In this document: piece after piece, positions 1 to 8,441 of the stretch
Position numbering within the stretch: the stretch's first letter is position 1
Layout of the letters: the number at the start of each line of letters is the position of its first letter
NCBI GenBank assembly: GCA_947497985.1
Contig: CANMIX010000005.1
Location: 62,001 to 126,000, forward strand
Direction: 5' to 3'
DNA from: an uncultured Paracoccaceae bacterium
GTDB taxonomy: Bacteria > Pseudomonadota > Alphaproteobacteria > Rhodobacterales > Rhodobacteraceae
Length of the DNA: 64,000 nucleotides
The notes under the pieces: generated by a model
What the model was told of the DNA's origin: nothing
The model's database searches: none
Seen by the model: only the letters and a program-made list of their open reading frames with translations
Made by a program: the position numbers and the translations under genes

Positions 1-840
1 ATTCCGGATTTCATGGACTGGAACCAGCTCACCGCGCTTCCATGGTGGTGGGAACCCTTCCATTCGCTGGGGTTTGCTATGTTTGCCGTTGTGGCGGTGC
101 CAGTGGTCTTTGCCTTTATCATCGGGGTCGCGATGTTCCGCCGTCGCGTGGGCGGGGTCTATTTCGCGATCATCACCCAGGCCTTTGCGGCAATCCTGAC
201 GATCCTGATCATCGGCCAGCAGGGGTTCACCGGCGGGGTCAACGGCATCACCGATCTGCGCACCCTGTTGGGATGGGACATCCGCACCGATGAGGCCAAG
301 GAAACGCTTTATTACGTCAACGGCATCCTCCTCTTTGCGGTGCTTTTTGCAGCGCAGTTCGTGCGCAGGTCCAAGCTCGGCCGCCTTCTGATCGCCATGC
401 GCGACCAAGAAGACCGAGTGCGCTTCTCCGGATATGATGTGGCCAGTTTCAAGATCTTTATCTTCTGTCTGGGCGCGGCATTTGCGGGCATCGGCGGGGC
501 GATGTTCACCCTTCAGGTCGGCTTCATGTCGCCAACCCTGGTGGGCATCGTTCCCTCGATTGAAATGGTGATCTTCTGCGCCGTGGGCGGTCGCATGTCG
601 ATCCTGGGGGCGGTCTACGGTGCGCTTCTGGTGAACTGGGCCAAAACCACGTTTTCGGAAAGCTTTCCGGAGCTCTGGCTTCTGGGTCTGGGCGGTCTGT
701 TTATCGCCGTGGTCATGGCCTTCCCCAATGGTCTGGCAGGCATCTGGTCTGAGAAGGTCGAGCCGCGCCTCTTGAAACTCATCAAGAAATCGCCCGCGCA
801 GGCCGCCAGCCCGGCGCAGCAAAGCACACCGGCGGAATAG
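1..840 (+). CDS. urtC: Urea/amide ABC transporter permease UrtC, 5' end outside window
   Basis: Inner-membrane permease subunit of a branched-chain-type (HAAT family) ABC importer for urea or short amides. The frame is open back to base 1, so the true start lies upstream and only the C-terminal part (about 279 residues) is seen. It shows repeated hydrophobic segments and the LivM/UrtC-like stretch RRRVGGVYFAIITQA near the N-terminal end, followed by a permease-loop region (MRDQEDRVRFSGYD). The C-terminus is short, hydrophilic and Ala/Pro/Gln-rich. The gene ends 10 bp before urtD and is clearly in one operon with it. The UrtC assignment rests on the similarity and on the two following ATPases plus formamidase; an FmdE-like amide permease is the close alternative. 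Confidence 0.86.
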   Translation: MPDFMDWNQLTALPWWWEPFHSLGFAMFAVVAVPVVFAFIIGVAMFRRRVGGVYFAIITQAFAAILTILIIGQQGFTGGVNGITDLRTLLGWDIRTDEAKETLYYVNGILLFAVLFAAQFVRRSKLGRLLIAMRDQEDRVRFSGYDVASFKIFIFCLGAAFAGIGGAMFTLQVGFMSPTLVGIVPSIEMVIFCAVGGRMSILGAVYGALLVNWAKTTFSESFPELWLLGLGGLFIAVVMAFPNGLAGIWSEKVEPRLLKLIKKSPAQAASPAQQSTPAE

Positions 841-850
841 GAGCTACCCG

Positions 851-1600
851 ATGAACACGACAAACGACAAATACGTGCTCCGCGTCGAAGGGCTGACTGT
901 TAGCTTTGATGGCTTTAAGGCGGTGAATGACCTCAGCTTTTATGTGGAACCCAATGAATGCCGGGTGATCATCGGCCCCAATGGGGCGGGTAAGACTACG
1001 GTGCTGGATCTGATCTGTGGCCGCACCAAAGCCACCGAAGGCTCGGTCAAATTTAAGGGTCAGGAACTGCTCGAGATGCGCGAGGACCAGATCGTGCACG
1101 CCGGTGTGGGACGCAAATTTCAAACGCCCTCGGTCTATGAGGATCTGACAGTTTTTGAAAACCTCGAACTGTCCTACCCCAAAGGGCACGGCGTCTTTGG
1201 CGCGTTGGCGTTCAAACGCGACGCCGCTGTCAAAACCCGCATCCAGGAGATTGCCGAGACGATCTTTCTCGACGGGCAGCTGGATGAAAAAGCGGCCTAC
1301 CTCAGTCACGGGCAAAAACAGTGGCTCGAGATCGGAATGCTGCTCATTCAGGACCCCGAGCTGTTGATGCTGGACGAACCTGTTGCGGGCATGTCGGTCG
1401 CCGAGCGCAAGAAAACAGCCGAGCTTTTGAACCGCATCATCGCCGACCGCAGCGTCATCGTGATCGAGCATGACATGGGCTTTGTCGAAGACATCGCCAC
1501 CCGCGTCACGGTTCTGCATCAGGGCAAAACCCTGTCCGAAGGGTCGATGCAGCGCGTCCAGAACGACCCCAAGGTCGTCGAAGTCTACCTCGGCCACTAA
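851..1600 (+). CDS. urtD: Urea/amide ABC transporter ATP-binding protein UrtD
   Basis: Cytoplasmic ATPase that powers the importer together with UrtE (249 aa). Walker A GPNGAGKT is at residues 42-49, the signature is LSHGQ (151-155) and Walker B LLMLDEP is at 171-177. The signature carries His in place of the second Gly (LSHGQ instead of LSGGQ), which is typical of the UrtD branch and separates it from LivG. An ATG start follows a GGAG Shine-Dalgarno about 8 nt upstream. It sits between urtC and urtE with short spacers, so it is probably translated from one mRNA. The formamidase gene downstream suggests the transported substrate may be formamide or another small amide as well as urea. Confidence 0.92.
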   Translation: MNTTNDKYVLRVEGLTVSFDGFKAVNDLSFYVEPNECRVIIGPNGAGKTTVLDLICGRTKATEGSVKFKGQELLEMREDQIVHAGVGRKFQTPSVYEDLTVFENLELSYPKGHGVFGALAFKRDAAVKTRIQEIAETIFLDGQLDEKAAYLSHGQKQWLEIGMLLIQDPELLMLDEPVAGMSVAERKKTAELLNRIIADRSVIVIEHDMGFVEDIATRVTVLHQGKTLSEGSMQRVQNDPKVVEVYLGH

Positions 1601-1619
1601 TGAAAAGGAGAGAGCCACA

Positions 1620-2309
1620 ATGCTGAATGTCAGCGATCTACGCGCCGCATATGGTGAATCCGAGGTTCTGCACAGCCTGGATCTGGATGTGAAACCGGGC
1701 GAAATTGTCGCCATCATGGGCCGCAACGGCATGGGTAAAACCACGCTTATGAAAACCCTGATGGGGATCGTGCCGGAAAAGACCGGGGCAATCACCGTGG
1801 GTGATACGCCGGTGACAGGGTTGAAATCCCACCAGCGGGTTGCCAATGGCATCGCCTATGTGCCGCAGGGGCGGATGATCTTTTCTGCGATGACAGTGCA
1901 GGAAAACGTCGAAACCGGACTGACGGTGACCGGCAAAACCAAAGTGCCCGATGACATCTATGAACTCTTCCCCGTGCTTCTGGAGATGAAGAACCGGCGC
2001 GGCGGCAACCTGTCGGGCGGTCAACAACAACAGCTGGCCATCGCCCGCGCGCTGGCCTCCAACCCCAAGGTGCTGCTGCTGGATGAACCCACCGAAGGCA
2101 TCCAGCCCTCAATCATCCGCGAAATGGCCCGCACCCTGCGCAAGATCCGCGACCAAAAGGGGCTGACGATTATCGTCTCTGAACAGGTGCTCAGCTTTGC
2201 CCTCGATGTGGCCGACCGGGTGATGGTCATCGAGAACGGCGAATTTGTCCATGACAGCCCCCGCGACGGAATTGACGAGGCCAAAGTCTCGAAATTCCTC
2301 TCCGTCTAA
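1620..2309 (+). CDS. urtE: Urea/amide ABC transporter ATP-binding protein UrtE
   Basis: Second cytoplasmic ATPase of the importer (229 aa). Walker A GRNGMGKT is at 34-41, LSGGQ at 131-135 and Walker B VLLLDEP at 151-157; the short length and the run GRMIFSAMTVQEN fit UrtE/LivF. The ATG at 1620 is preceded by AAAAGGAGAG and lies 19 bp after urtD. The frame is open further upstream, but that part overlaps urtD and is not protein-like. It is followed after 26 bp by fmdA, again with a GGGAG ribosome site, which argues for a single transport-plus-hydrolysis operon. Confidence 0.92.
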   Translation: MLNVSDLRAAYGESEVLHSLDLDVKPGEIVAIMGRNGMGKTTLMKTLMGIVPEKTGAITVGDTPVTGLKSHQRVANGIAYVPQGRMIFSAMTVQENVETGLTVTGKTKVPDDIYELFPVLLEMKNRRGGNLSGGQQQQLAIARALASNPKVLLLDEPTEGIQPSIIREMARTLRKIRDQKGLTIIVSEQVLSFALDVADRVMVIENGEFVHDSPRDGIDEAKVSKFLSV

Positions 2310-2335
2310 CCCATTCAAAACAGGGAGAATGAAAG

Positions 2336-3592
2336 ATGCCCGACACGCTTTATACTGGAACCACCTCGGATACGTTGATCTCGGTCGATCTGAGCGAGAG
2401 CCCCCATACCAATGAAAATGTCCACAACCGGTGGCACCCGGATATTCCGATCAACGTCTGGGTCAATCCCGGCGATGATTTCAAGGTCGAGACTTACGAC
2501 TGGACCGGTGGCCAGATCAAAAACAACGACGATGCATCAGACGTGCGCGATGTTGAACTCGAACAGGTGCACTATCTGTCTGGCCCCATTGGCGTAAAAG
2601 GTGCAGAGCCCGGCGATCTGTTGGTGGTCGAAATCCTCGACATTGGTGCCAAGGAAGAGATGAACTGGGGCTTCAACGGCTTCTTCTCCAAACAAAATGG
2701 CGGCGGGTTTCTGACCGAACATTTCCCCGAGGCGCAGAAATCCATCTGGGATTTTCACGGCATGTTCACAACCTCGCGCCACGTGCCGGGTGTGAAATAT
2801 GCGGGCCTTATTCACCCGGGCCTGATCGGTTGTTTGCCGGATCGCAAAATGCTGGATATGTGGAACACGCGCGAAAAAGCACTGTTTGACACCGAACCGG
2901 ACCGCACCCCGCCACTGGCCGCATTGCCCAACACCCAAAGCGCACATATGGGCGCGCTCAAAGGGGAGGAACGCGACAAGGCCGCAGCCGAAGGCGCGCG
3001 CACTGTGCCGCCGCGCGAACATGGCGGCAACTGCGATATCAAGGATCTGAGCCGCGGCTCCACCTGCTATTTCCCGGTCTATGTGGACGGTGCGGGCCTG
3101 TCGATGGGCGATCTGCACTTTAGCCAAGGCGATGGAGAGATCACCTTTTGTGGCGCGATCGAAATGGCGGGCTGGCTGCATATCAAGGTTGAACTGATCA
3201 AAGGCGGGATGGAGAAATACGGGATCAAAAACCCGATCTTCAAACCTTCACCGATGACGCCGAATTACGATGATTATCTGATCTTTGAAGGCATCAGCGT
3301 CGATGAGTCCGGTGAACAGCATTACCTGGACGTCCATGTCGCCTATCGTCAGGCCTGCCTTAACGCCATCGAATACCTCAAGAAATTTGGATACACCGGC
3401 GCGCAGGCCTACGCGATCCTTGGGACGGCACCGGTCCAGGGGCATATCTCGGGCGTGGTGGATATCCCCAATGCTTGTGCAACCCTGTGGCTGCCAAATG
3501 ACATCTTCCAATGGGATATGATGCCCAACGCCAATGGCCCGCAGAAATATCTGGATGGCTCGGTCGATATCCCGCTGGCGCCGGATCTCTGA
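2336..3592 (+). CDS. fmdA: Formamidase (acetamidase/formamidase family)
   Basis: Hydrolyses formamide (and more slowly other short amides) to formate and ammonia in the cytoplasm. The 418-aa length and whole-length resemblance match FmdA/AmdA: N-terminal HNRWHPDIP and VNPGDDFKVET, the motif GPIGVKGAEPGDLLVV, HPGLIGCLP, the Cys/His-rich PPREHGGNCDIKD segment, and the C-terminal VDIPNACATLWLP. The gene lies directly behind the urtCDE transport genes and before fmdB, the arrangement described for amide utilisation in Methylophilus (fmd genes). Ammonia goes to nitrogen assimilation and formate can feed the one-carbon pathway (fhs, folD at 43-46 kb); that link is inference. Confidence 0.93.
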   Translation: MPDTLYTGTTSDTLISVDLSESPHTNENVHNRWHPDIPINVWVNPGDDFKVETYDWTGGQIKNNDDASDVRDVELEQVHYLSGPIGVKGAEPGDLLVVEILDIGAKEEMNWGFNGFFSKQNGGGFLTEHFPEAQKSIWDFHGMFTTSRHVPGVKYAGLIHPGLIGCLPDRKMLDMWNTREKALFDTEPDRTPPLAALPNTQSAHMGALKGEERDKAAAEGARTVPPREHGGNCDIKDLSRGSTCYFPVYVDGAGLSMGDLHFSQGDGEITFCGAIEMAGWLHIKVELIKGGMEKYGIKNPIFKPSPMTPNYDDYLIFEGISVDESGEQHYLDVHVAYRQACLNAIEYLKKFGYTGAQAYAILGTAPVQGHISGVVDIPNACATLWLPNDIFQWDMMPNANGPQKYLDGSVDIPLAPDL

Positions 3593-3613
3593 CCCGCGTT
3601 GGTTCAAAACCCC

Positions 3614-3644
3614 ACTGCGGGCGGTCACAGACACGGCCCGCAGT
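3614..3644. terminator. Perfect inverted repeat between fmdA and fmdB
   Basis: ACTGCGGGC (3614-3622) and GCCCGCAGT (3636-3644) form a perfect 9-bp stem with a 13-nt loop. No clear U-tract follows, so it may be a weak terminator or a 3'-end stabilising hairpin that lowers fmdB expression relative to fmdA. Confidence 0.5.
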
Positions 3645-3680
3645 CACTCCTTTCTGTGCAGCCCATGAAAGAACAACGAT

Positions 3681-4013
3681 ATGCCTGTTTATGAATACTG
3701 GTGCGACGACTGCGGCCCGTTTGAGGCGCTTGGCAAGATCTCAGCCTATGACAAACCCTGCAGCTGTCCCGAATGCGGCACCGAGGCCCCGCGCGTGATG
3801 ATGACTGCCCCGAACTTGGCCACGATGGACAGCAACCGCCGCAACGCCCATGCCACCAATGAGCGCGCCGCCGACAGTCCCAAACGCAGCAGCCAACACG
3901 GACCCAATTGCGGCTGTTGTGGGGGAAGCAACAAGAAAAAGAGCAAGACGCTTTATCGCCCGGATGGCTCCAAAAGCTTCCCAACCAAACGTCCGTGGAT
4001 GATTTCGCATTGA
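3681..4013 (+). CDS. fmdB: FmdB-family zinc-ribbon protein
   Basis: Small (110 aa) FmdB/CxxC_CxxC_SSSS-type protein. Residues 1-35 hold the zinc ribbon: MPVYEYWCDDC with C8/C11 and CPEC at 29-32. The middle is Ser/Asn/His-rich, and the tail has an extra Cys cluster (CGCCGG) followed by lysines. FmdB was originally proposed to regulate formamidase; its molecular role is still not firmly established. Its place 88 bp after fmdA supports the amide-utilisation context. An ATG start with upstream AAAGAACAACG is used. Confidence 0.85.
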   Translation: MPVYEYWCDDCGPFEALGKISAYDKPCSCPECGTEAPRVMMTAPNLATMDSNRRNAHATNERAADSPKRSSQHGPNCGCCGGSNKKKSKTLYRPDGSKSFPTKRPWMISH

Positions 4014-4108
4014 GGTCTGCGTCTGTTTAAAGGCCAAACACTCCGCCATATTTCGATAGCAATGGTGATGATCTTTGCGATGATAACCGCAAAGGTCACA
4101 CAACATCG

Positions 4109-5329
4109 ATGAACAAGGCGGCACGCATGGCAACGGAAAACCTCTCTATCCTCGGACAACCGCTGCAACTGCCTTGTGGGGCGCAGCTCAGCAATCGTAT
4201 CATCAAGGCTGCGATGTCTGACAGTCTGGGCGACGGTGAAGGCAATGCGACCGCAATCCAGGCCCGGCTTTATGAACGCTGGGCGCATGGCGGCGTAGCG
4301 CTTTCCCTGATTGGGGAGGCGCAGGTTGGACCGCATTTTCCCGAAAAACCCGGCAATCTGGTGCTGACACCGGACACCGATTTGGCCGCGCTGCGAGATC
4401 TTGCCACGCGGGGGGCGCAAAGTGCTGCGCAGATTTGGCCGCAGCTTGGACATGCCGGCGCATTGGCCCATGGTCCCATCAGCACCCCCAAAGGGCCTTC
4501 GCCGTTGGACGTCGATGGGCTGACATGCGACGGCATGACAGTGGCAGAGATCCAGGCCTTACCTCAGATTTACGCACAGGCGGCAACCGTGGCCCAGCAG
4601 GCGGGGTTCACAGGGGTGCAAGTCCACGCAGGCCACGGATTTCTGTTCAGCCAGTTCCTGTCGCCGCTATTTAACAAACGCGACGACGCCTATGGCGGGC
4701 CAGTCGCCGGACGGTTCCGAATTATCGATGAGACGATCACAGCTGTGCGCGAGGCTGTTGGTCCAAGCTTCCCCATCGGGATCAAGATCAACTCTACCGA
4801 CATGTTGGACGGCGGGCTGACAGAGGCAGACGCGCTTGAAGCGGTGCGCTTACTGGATCAGACCTCGGTTGATTTGATCGACATCAGCGGCGGCACCTAT
4901 TTCCCCGGTGCGGCGTCCAGTTCCGATGGTAAATCCGTGGCCGGTCCCAATTTCGCTGATTTTGCCAAACGTGCCAAGGCGGTGACGTCCGTTCCCATTA
5001 TGCTCACCGGTGGTATCCGCACCAAAGCACAGGCTGTGTCCGTGCTGCAGTCAGGGGCCGCTGATGCTGTTGGTCTGGCGCGGGCGATGGTGCTTAACCC
5101 CTCGTTGGCCAAGGATTGGTTGCAGGATAGGGGAGGGGATCCGCAATTTCCGCGATTTTCCTCAACTCCACACGGCGGAATAACGGCGTGGTACTCCATG
5201 CGGCTGACCGCGTTGGGCCAGGATGCAGAGCCTGCGTTTGATGAAGATCCGGCGTCTGCCTTGGCGGCCTATGATGCACGCGATGCGGAACGCAGCATAC
5301 GTTGGCTGAAACGCTTCTCTGACACCTAA
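4109..5329 (+). CDS. NADH:flavin oxidoreductase, Old Yellow Enzyme family
   Basis: FMN-dependent TIM-barrel oxidoreductase (406 aa) expected to reduce activated C=C bonds with NAD(P)H. Recognisable elements are LSNRIIKAAMSD near residue 30 (FMN-phosphate side), the substrate-binding segment VQVHAGHGFLFSQFLSPL around 170, the NKRDDAYGG motif and the C-terminal FMN phosphate loop TGGIRTKAQA. The His-Gly-His environment of the family is visible in VHAGHG. Start: ATG 4109; a second ATG at 4127 has a slightly better placed AAGG and is possible. The gene stands alone, with a strong hairpin after the stop. The natural substrate cannot be deduced. Confidence 0.85.
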   Translation: MNKAARMATENLSILGQPLQLPCGAQLSNRIIKAAMSDSLGDGEGNATAIQARLYERWAHGGVALSLIGEAQVGPHFPEKPGNLVLTPDTDLAALRDLATRGAQSAAQIWPQLGHAGALAHGPISTPKGPSPLDVDGLTCDGMTVAEIQALPQIYAQAATVAQQAGFTGVQVHAGHGFLFSQFLSPLFNKRDDAYGGPVAGRFRIIDETITAVREAVGPSFPIGIKINSTDMLDGGLTEADALEAVRLLDQTSVDLIDISGGTYFPGAASSSDGKSVAGPNFADFAKRAKAVTSVPIMLTGGIRTKAQAVSVLQSGAADAVGLARAMVLNPSLAKDWLQDRGGDPQFPRFSSTPHGGITAWYSMRLTALGQDAEPAFDEDPASALAAYDARDAERSIRWLKRFSDT

Positions 5330-5352
5330 TGCGGTACGACACGTATTCGAAT

Positions 5353-5382
5353 TGCCCGGCCAAAGTATCCTTTGGCCGGGCA
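5353..5382. terminator. Bidirectional terminator between convergent genes
   Basis: TGCCCGGCCAAAG (5353-5365), a 4-nt loop, then its exact complement (5370-5382): a perfect 13-bp stem between the convergent ends of the oxidoreductase (+) and the RND permease (-). U-tracts are short on both sides. Confidence 0.75.
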
Positions 5383-5387
5383 GGGTA

Positions 5388-8300
5388 TTAGGAGGCGTCA
5401 ACCTCATCCATGCGGACGCGGAAGAAAATCGCATAGAGCGTTGGCACCACGATCAGCGTCAGGATGGTGGCAAAGCTCAGGCCGCAGATGATCACCACCG
5501 CCAGAGATTTGAAAAACGGATCCCAGATCAGGGGCACAACCCCCAGAACCGTGGTCAAAACACCCAAGGACACCGGCCGTACCCGGCTGACGGCGGCATC
5601 GACCACCGCCTGCATCCGGGCCTTGCCATCGGCGATCTGACTGTCGGTTTCGTCAATCAAAACAATGGCGTTTTTGATCAACATGCCGGTTAACGACAAC
5701 ACGCCCAAAATGGCCATGAACTCCATCGGCGTTTGCGTCGCCGCCAGTCCCCAGACCACACCGATCAGCGCCAAAGGCACCGTCAGCCAGATAATCAGCG
5801 GCTGACGCACGGCATTGAACAGGAAGATCACCACCAGCACCATCGCGCCAAAACCCAAGGGCATGGTTGAGGCAAGACCTGCATTGGCCTCGGTCGAATT
5901 GCCAAACTCACCGCGCCATTCCAGCGCATAACCGGGCGGCAAAGGGATCGCCTCGATCGCGGGGCGCACCGCGTCGAACAGATCGCCGGACAAGACACCG
6001 GGTGCATTGTCGGCCTGCGCCAGAATGGCCAGCTCGCGGTCAATACGGCGCAGATTTCCGGCCTCAAACACCACATCGAACCGATCCACCACTTGGGTCA
6101 TCGGGATATAGCCGCCGATCACCTGGGAATAGATCTGAATATTGTGCAGTTCTCCCACATCGTTGCGCTCAGCCTCGACCGCGCGCATGACGATGTTCAG
6201 GAACTCCTCGCCTTCGCGGTAAACACCCAGGCTGGCGCCGTTTAGATGGGTATAAAGCGCGTTTGAGATCTCTCCCTGTGTCAAACCCAGCCGCCGGGCG
6301 TTCTCGGTATTGATGACCGGGCGAATAACAGGCACCTGCTCGCGCCAGTCGTCTTTGACGGCGACGGCACCGGCGTCATTCATGATGACCTTGGCCTGAT
6401 CCGCCAGTTGACGCAGGACTGCGGCGTCGGGACCAGTGAACCGGGCCTCCACCTTGGAGCCACCACCGGGGCCCAGAACAAACTTCCAGACCTTGGCGTT
6501 GGCATCGGGATAATTGGCATTGATCCAGGTCTGCAAATCCCCCTGCAACGCGTCGATCTGGTTGAATTCCTCCACATCAATCAGGATCTGCGCATAGGCC
6601 GAATTCTGGTTCTCGGATTCATAAATCAGCATGAACCGCAGATGGCCGCTGCCCACGGATGTATTGGTCGAGGTCACGCCGGGCAGGGTGCGGACATACG
6701 CGTCAATCTCGCTGATATCCGTCTGCGTCGCGGTGATGTCGCTGCCTTCCGCCAGAAAGAAATCCACCACAAATTGCGGCCGGGTCGAGCTGGGAAAGAA
6801 GCCAGCTGGCACAAAGGAAAACAGCACAAGCGCCGAAACAAACAGCCCCACAACCAGGGCAACGGTCGCATAGCGCAGCCGGATCGCCAGATCGAGGAAC
6901 CGGCGATATTGGCGCAGCACGATGTTTTCCTTGGCCTCCCCATCGCCGGTGCCCGGTTTCAGCAACAGGGTACAGAAATAGGGGGTTAGCCAAATGGCCA
7001 CCAGCCAGGAAAACAGCAGCGAGATGGAGATGGTCCAGAACAGGCTGCCTGCATATTCCCCGGTGTTGTCGGGGGAAAATCCGACGGGTGAAAACGCCAG
7101 CAAGCCAACCACAGTGCCCCCCAAAAGTGGCCATTTGGTCTGGTTGACCACGGCAATTGACGCCTCGGCTGCGCTTTCGCCCTTTTGGACCCGGACCAAT
7201 GTGCCCTCGACCACCACAATGGCGTTGTCGACCAGCATCCCCAAGGCGATGATCAACGCCCCCAACGAGATCCGCTGCATGTCGAGCCCATAAAGATACA
7301 TCCCCATCAAGGTCCCAGCGACCGTGACCAACAGGATGCCCCCCATCAGGATGCCGGAGCGGATCCCCATAAAAATCAGCAGCGTGCCCACCACAATGGC
7401 CAACGCCAGCACGACATTCATGACAAAGTCATTCACCGATTGCTTGACCGAGACGGATTGATCCGAGATCGCAACAACTTGCATCCCGATGGGGCGTTCC
7501 GAAATCAGCGAGTCCAGCTTGGCCTTCGCGGCCTCACCCATATTGACCACATTGCCACCCAGATTGTTGGAAATGCCAATCCCCACCGCCGGACGGCCGT
7601 CGCGAAAAAGCAGGGATGTGGCAGGCTCCTTCAGGCCACGGGTGACGGTTGCGATGTCTGACAGACGAAACGATCCACCGGTTTGCGGGTTGGTGATCAA
7701 CAGGTTGCTGATCGCGTCCACAGTGGACACGCCCGACCGTGCGCGCACCTCCAACCGGGTGCGTCCCGCCTGGATGGAACCACCGGGCGTCACCAGGTTC
7801 TGCCCCTCCAACACGCTGGCAATCTGGCTGGTCGACAGACCCAGCCCCACCAGTCGCGCGGGTGAGTAGTCCACATGGATCACCTCATCCTGCACCCCGT
7901 TCAGGATCACTTTGGACACGCCCTCAACCGTCACCAACTCGCGTTGCAGGTCCTTGGCGTATTCATAGAGCTCGGTCATGGTGTAACCGTCGCCCATCAC
8001 GGCGTAATAGACCGCATAGACATCGCCAAAATCATCATAGACCTGTGTATCAAGCGCATTGGGCGGCAGATCCGCCTGTGCATCATCGACCTTGGCCCGC
8101 ATCTGGGCAAATCGTTCATACAGGTCGGGATAATCCGGCGTCGATTGGATGGTGAATTCCACCGTCACCGTGCTGAGGCCGGGCGATGAGACCGAGCGCA
8201 CCTCGTCCACGCCCTGCAATTGCTGCAGCGCGTTCTCAATCACTTCGGTCACCTCATTGGCAACCTCTTCGGCCGAGGCACCGGGGTAGGGCGTGATGAT

Positions 8301-8438
8301 CTGCGCCTGGCGAATGATGAATTCGGGATCCTCAAACCGCGGCAGCGCGGTATAGGCGAAATAGCCGGAATAAAGGATCAAAAGCGTGCAAACAGCCGAA
8401 ATCAGCCGCTTGGTAATGGCAAAACGGGCAAGATCCAT
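5388..8438 (-). CDS. RND-family efflux pump inner-membrane permease
   Basis: Proton-driven resistance-nodulation-division transporter (1016 aa, usual length about 1000-1050). It has the N-terminal TM1 segment, a large periplasmic domain (motif PGASAEEVANEVTE near residue 55), a first TM bundle with GMLVDNAIVVVEG near residue 400, a second periplasmic domain and a C-terminal TM bundle with GVLSLTGMLIKNAIVLID. The AcrB-type proton-relay pair Asp-Asp in TM4 is Asp-Asn here, as seen in several HAE1-like subfamilies. The adaptor gene ends only 3 bp upstream, so the two are co-transcribed. No outer-membrane channel gene is adjacent; a TolC-like protein elsewhere is presumably used. Substrate unknown. 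Confidence 0.92.
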   Translation of the reverse strand: MDLARFAITKRLISAVCTLLILYSGYFAYTALPRFEDPEFIIRQAQIITPYPGASAEEVANEVTEVIENALQQLQGVDEVRSVSSPGLSTVTVEFTIQSTPDYPDLYERFAQMRAKVDDAQADLPPNALDTQVYDDFGDVYAVYYAVMGDGYTMTELYEYAKDLQRELVTVEGVSKVILNGVQDEVIHVDYSPARLVGLGLSTSQIASVLEGQNLVTPGGSIQAGRTRLEVRARSGVSTVDAISNLLITNPQTGGSFRLSDIATVTRGLKEPATSLLFRDGRPAVGIGISNNLGGNVVNMGEAAKAKLDSLISERPIGMQVVAISDQSVSVKQSVNDFVMNVVLALAIVVGTLLIFMGIRSGILMGGILLVTVAGTLMGMYLYGLDMQRISLGALIIALGMLVDNAIVVVEGTLVRVQKGESAAEASIAVVNQTKWPLLGGTVVGLLAFSPVGFSPDNTGEYAGSLFWTISISLLFSWLVAIWLTPYFCTLLLKPGTGDGEAKENIVLRQYRRFLDLAIRLRYATVALVVGLFVSALVLFSFVPAGFFPSSTRPQFVVDFFLAEGSDITATQTDISEIDAYVRTLPGVTSTNTSVGSGHLRFMLIYESENQNSAYAQILIDVEEFNQIDALQGDLQTWINANYPDANAKVWKFVLGPGGGSKVEARFTGPDAAVLRQLADQAKVIMNDAGAVAVKDDWREQVPVIRPVINTENARRLGLTQGEISNALYTHLNGASLGVYREGEEFLNIVMRAVEAERNDVGELHNIQIYSQVIGGYIPMTQVVDRFDVVFEAGNLRRIDRELAILAQADNAPGVLSGDLFDAVRPAIEAIPLPPGYALEWRGEFGNSTEANAGLASTMPLGFGAMVLVVIFLFNAVRQPLIIWLTVPLALIGVVWGLAATQTPMEFMAILGVLSLTGMLIKNAIVLIDETDSQIADGKARMQAVVDAAVSRVRPVSLGVLTTVLGVVPLIWDPFFKSLAVVIICGLSFATILTLIVVPTLYAIFFRVRMDEVDAS

Positions 8439-8441
8439 GTC

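Noticed and set aside
782-1852. 356-codon minus-strand frame over urtD
   Set aside because: Antisense shadow of urtD/urtE; no ribosome site and low-complexity Arg/Phe/Asp composition.
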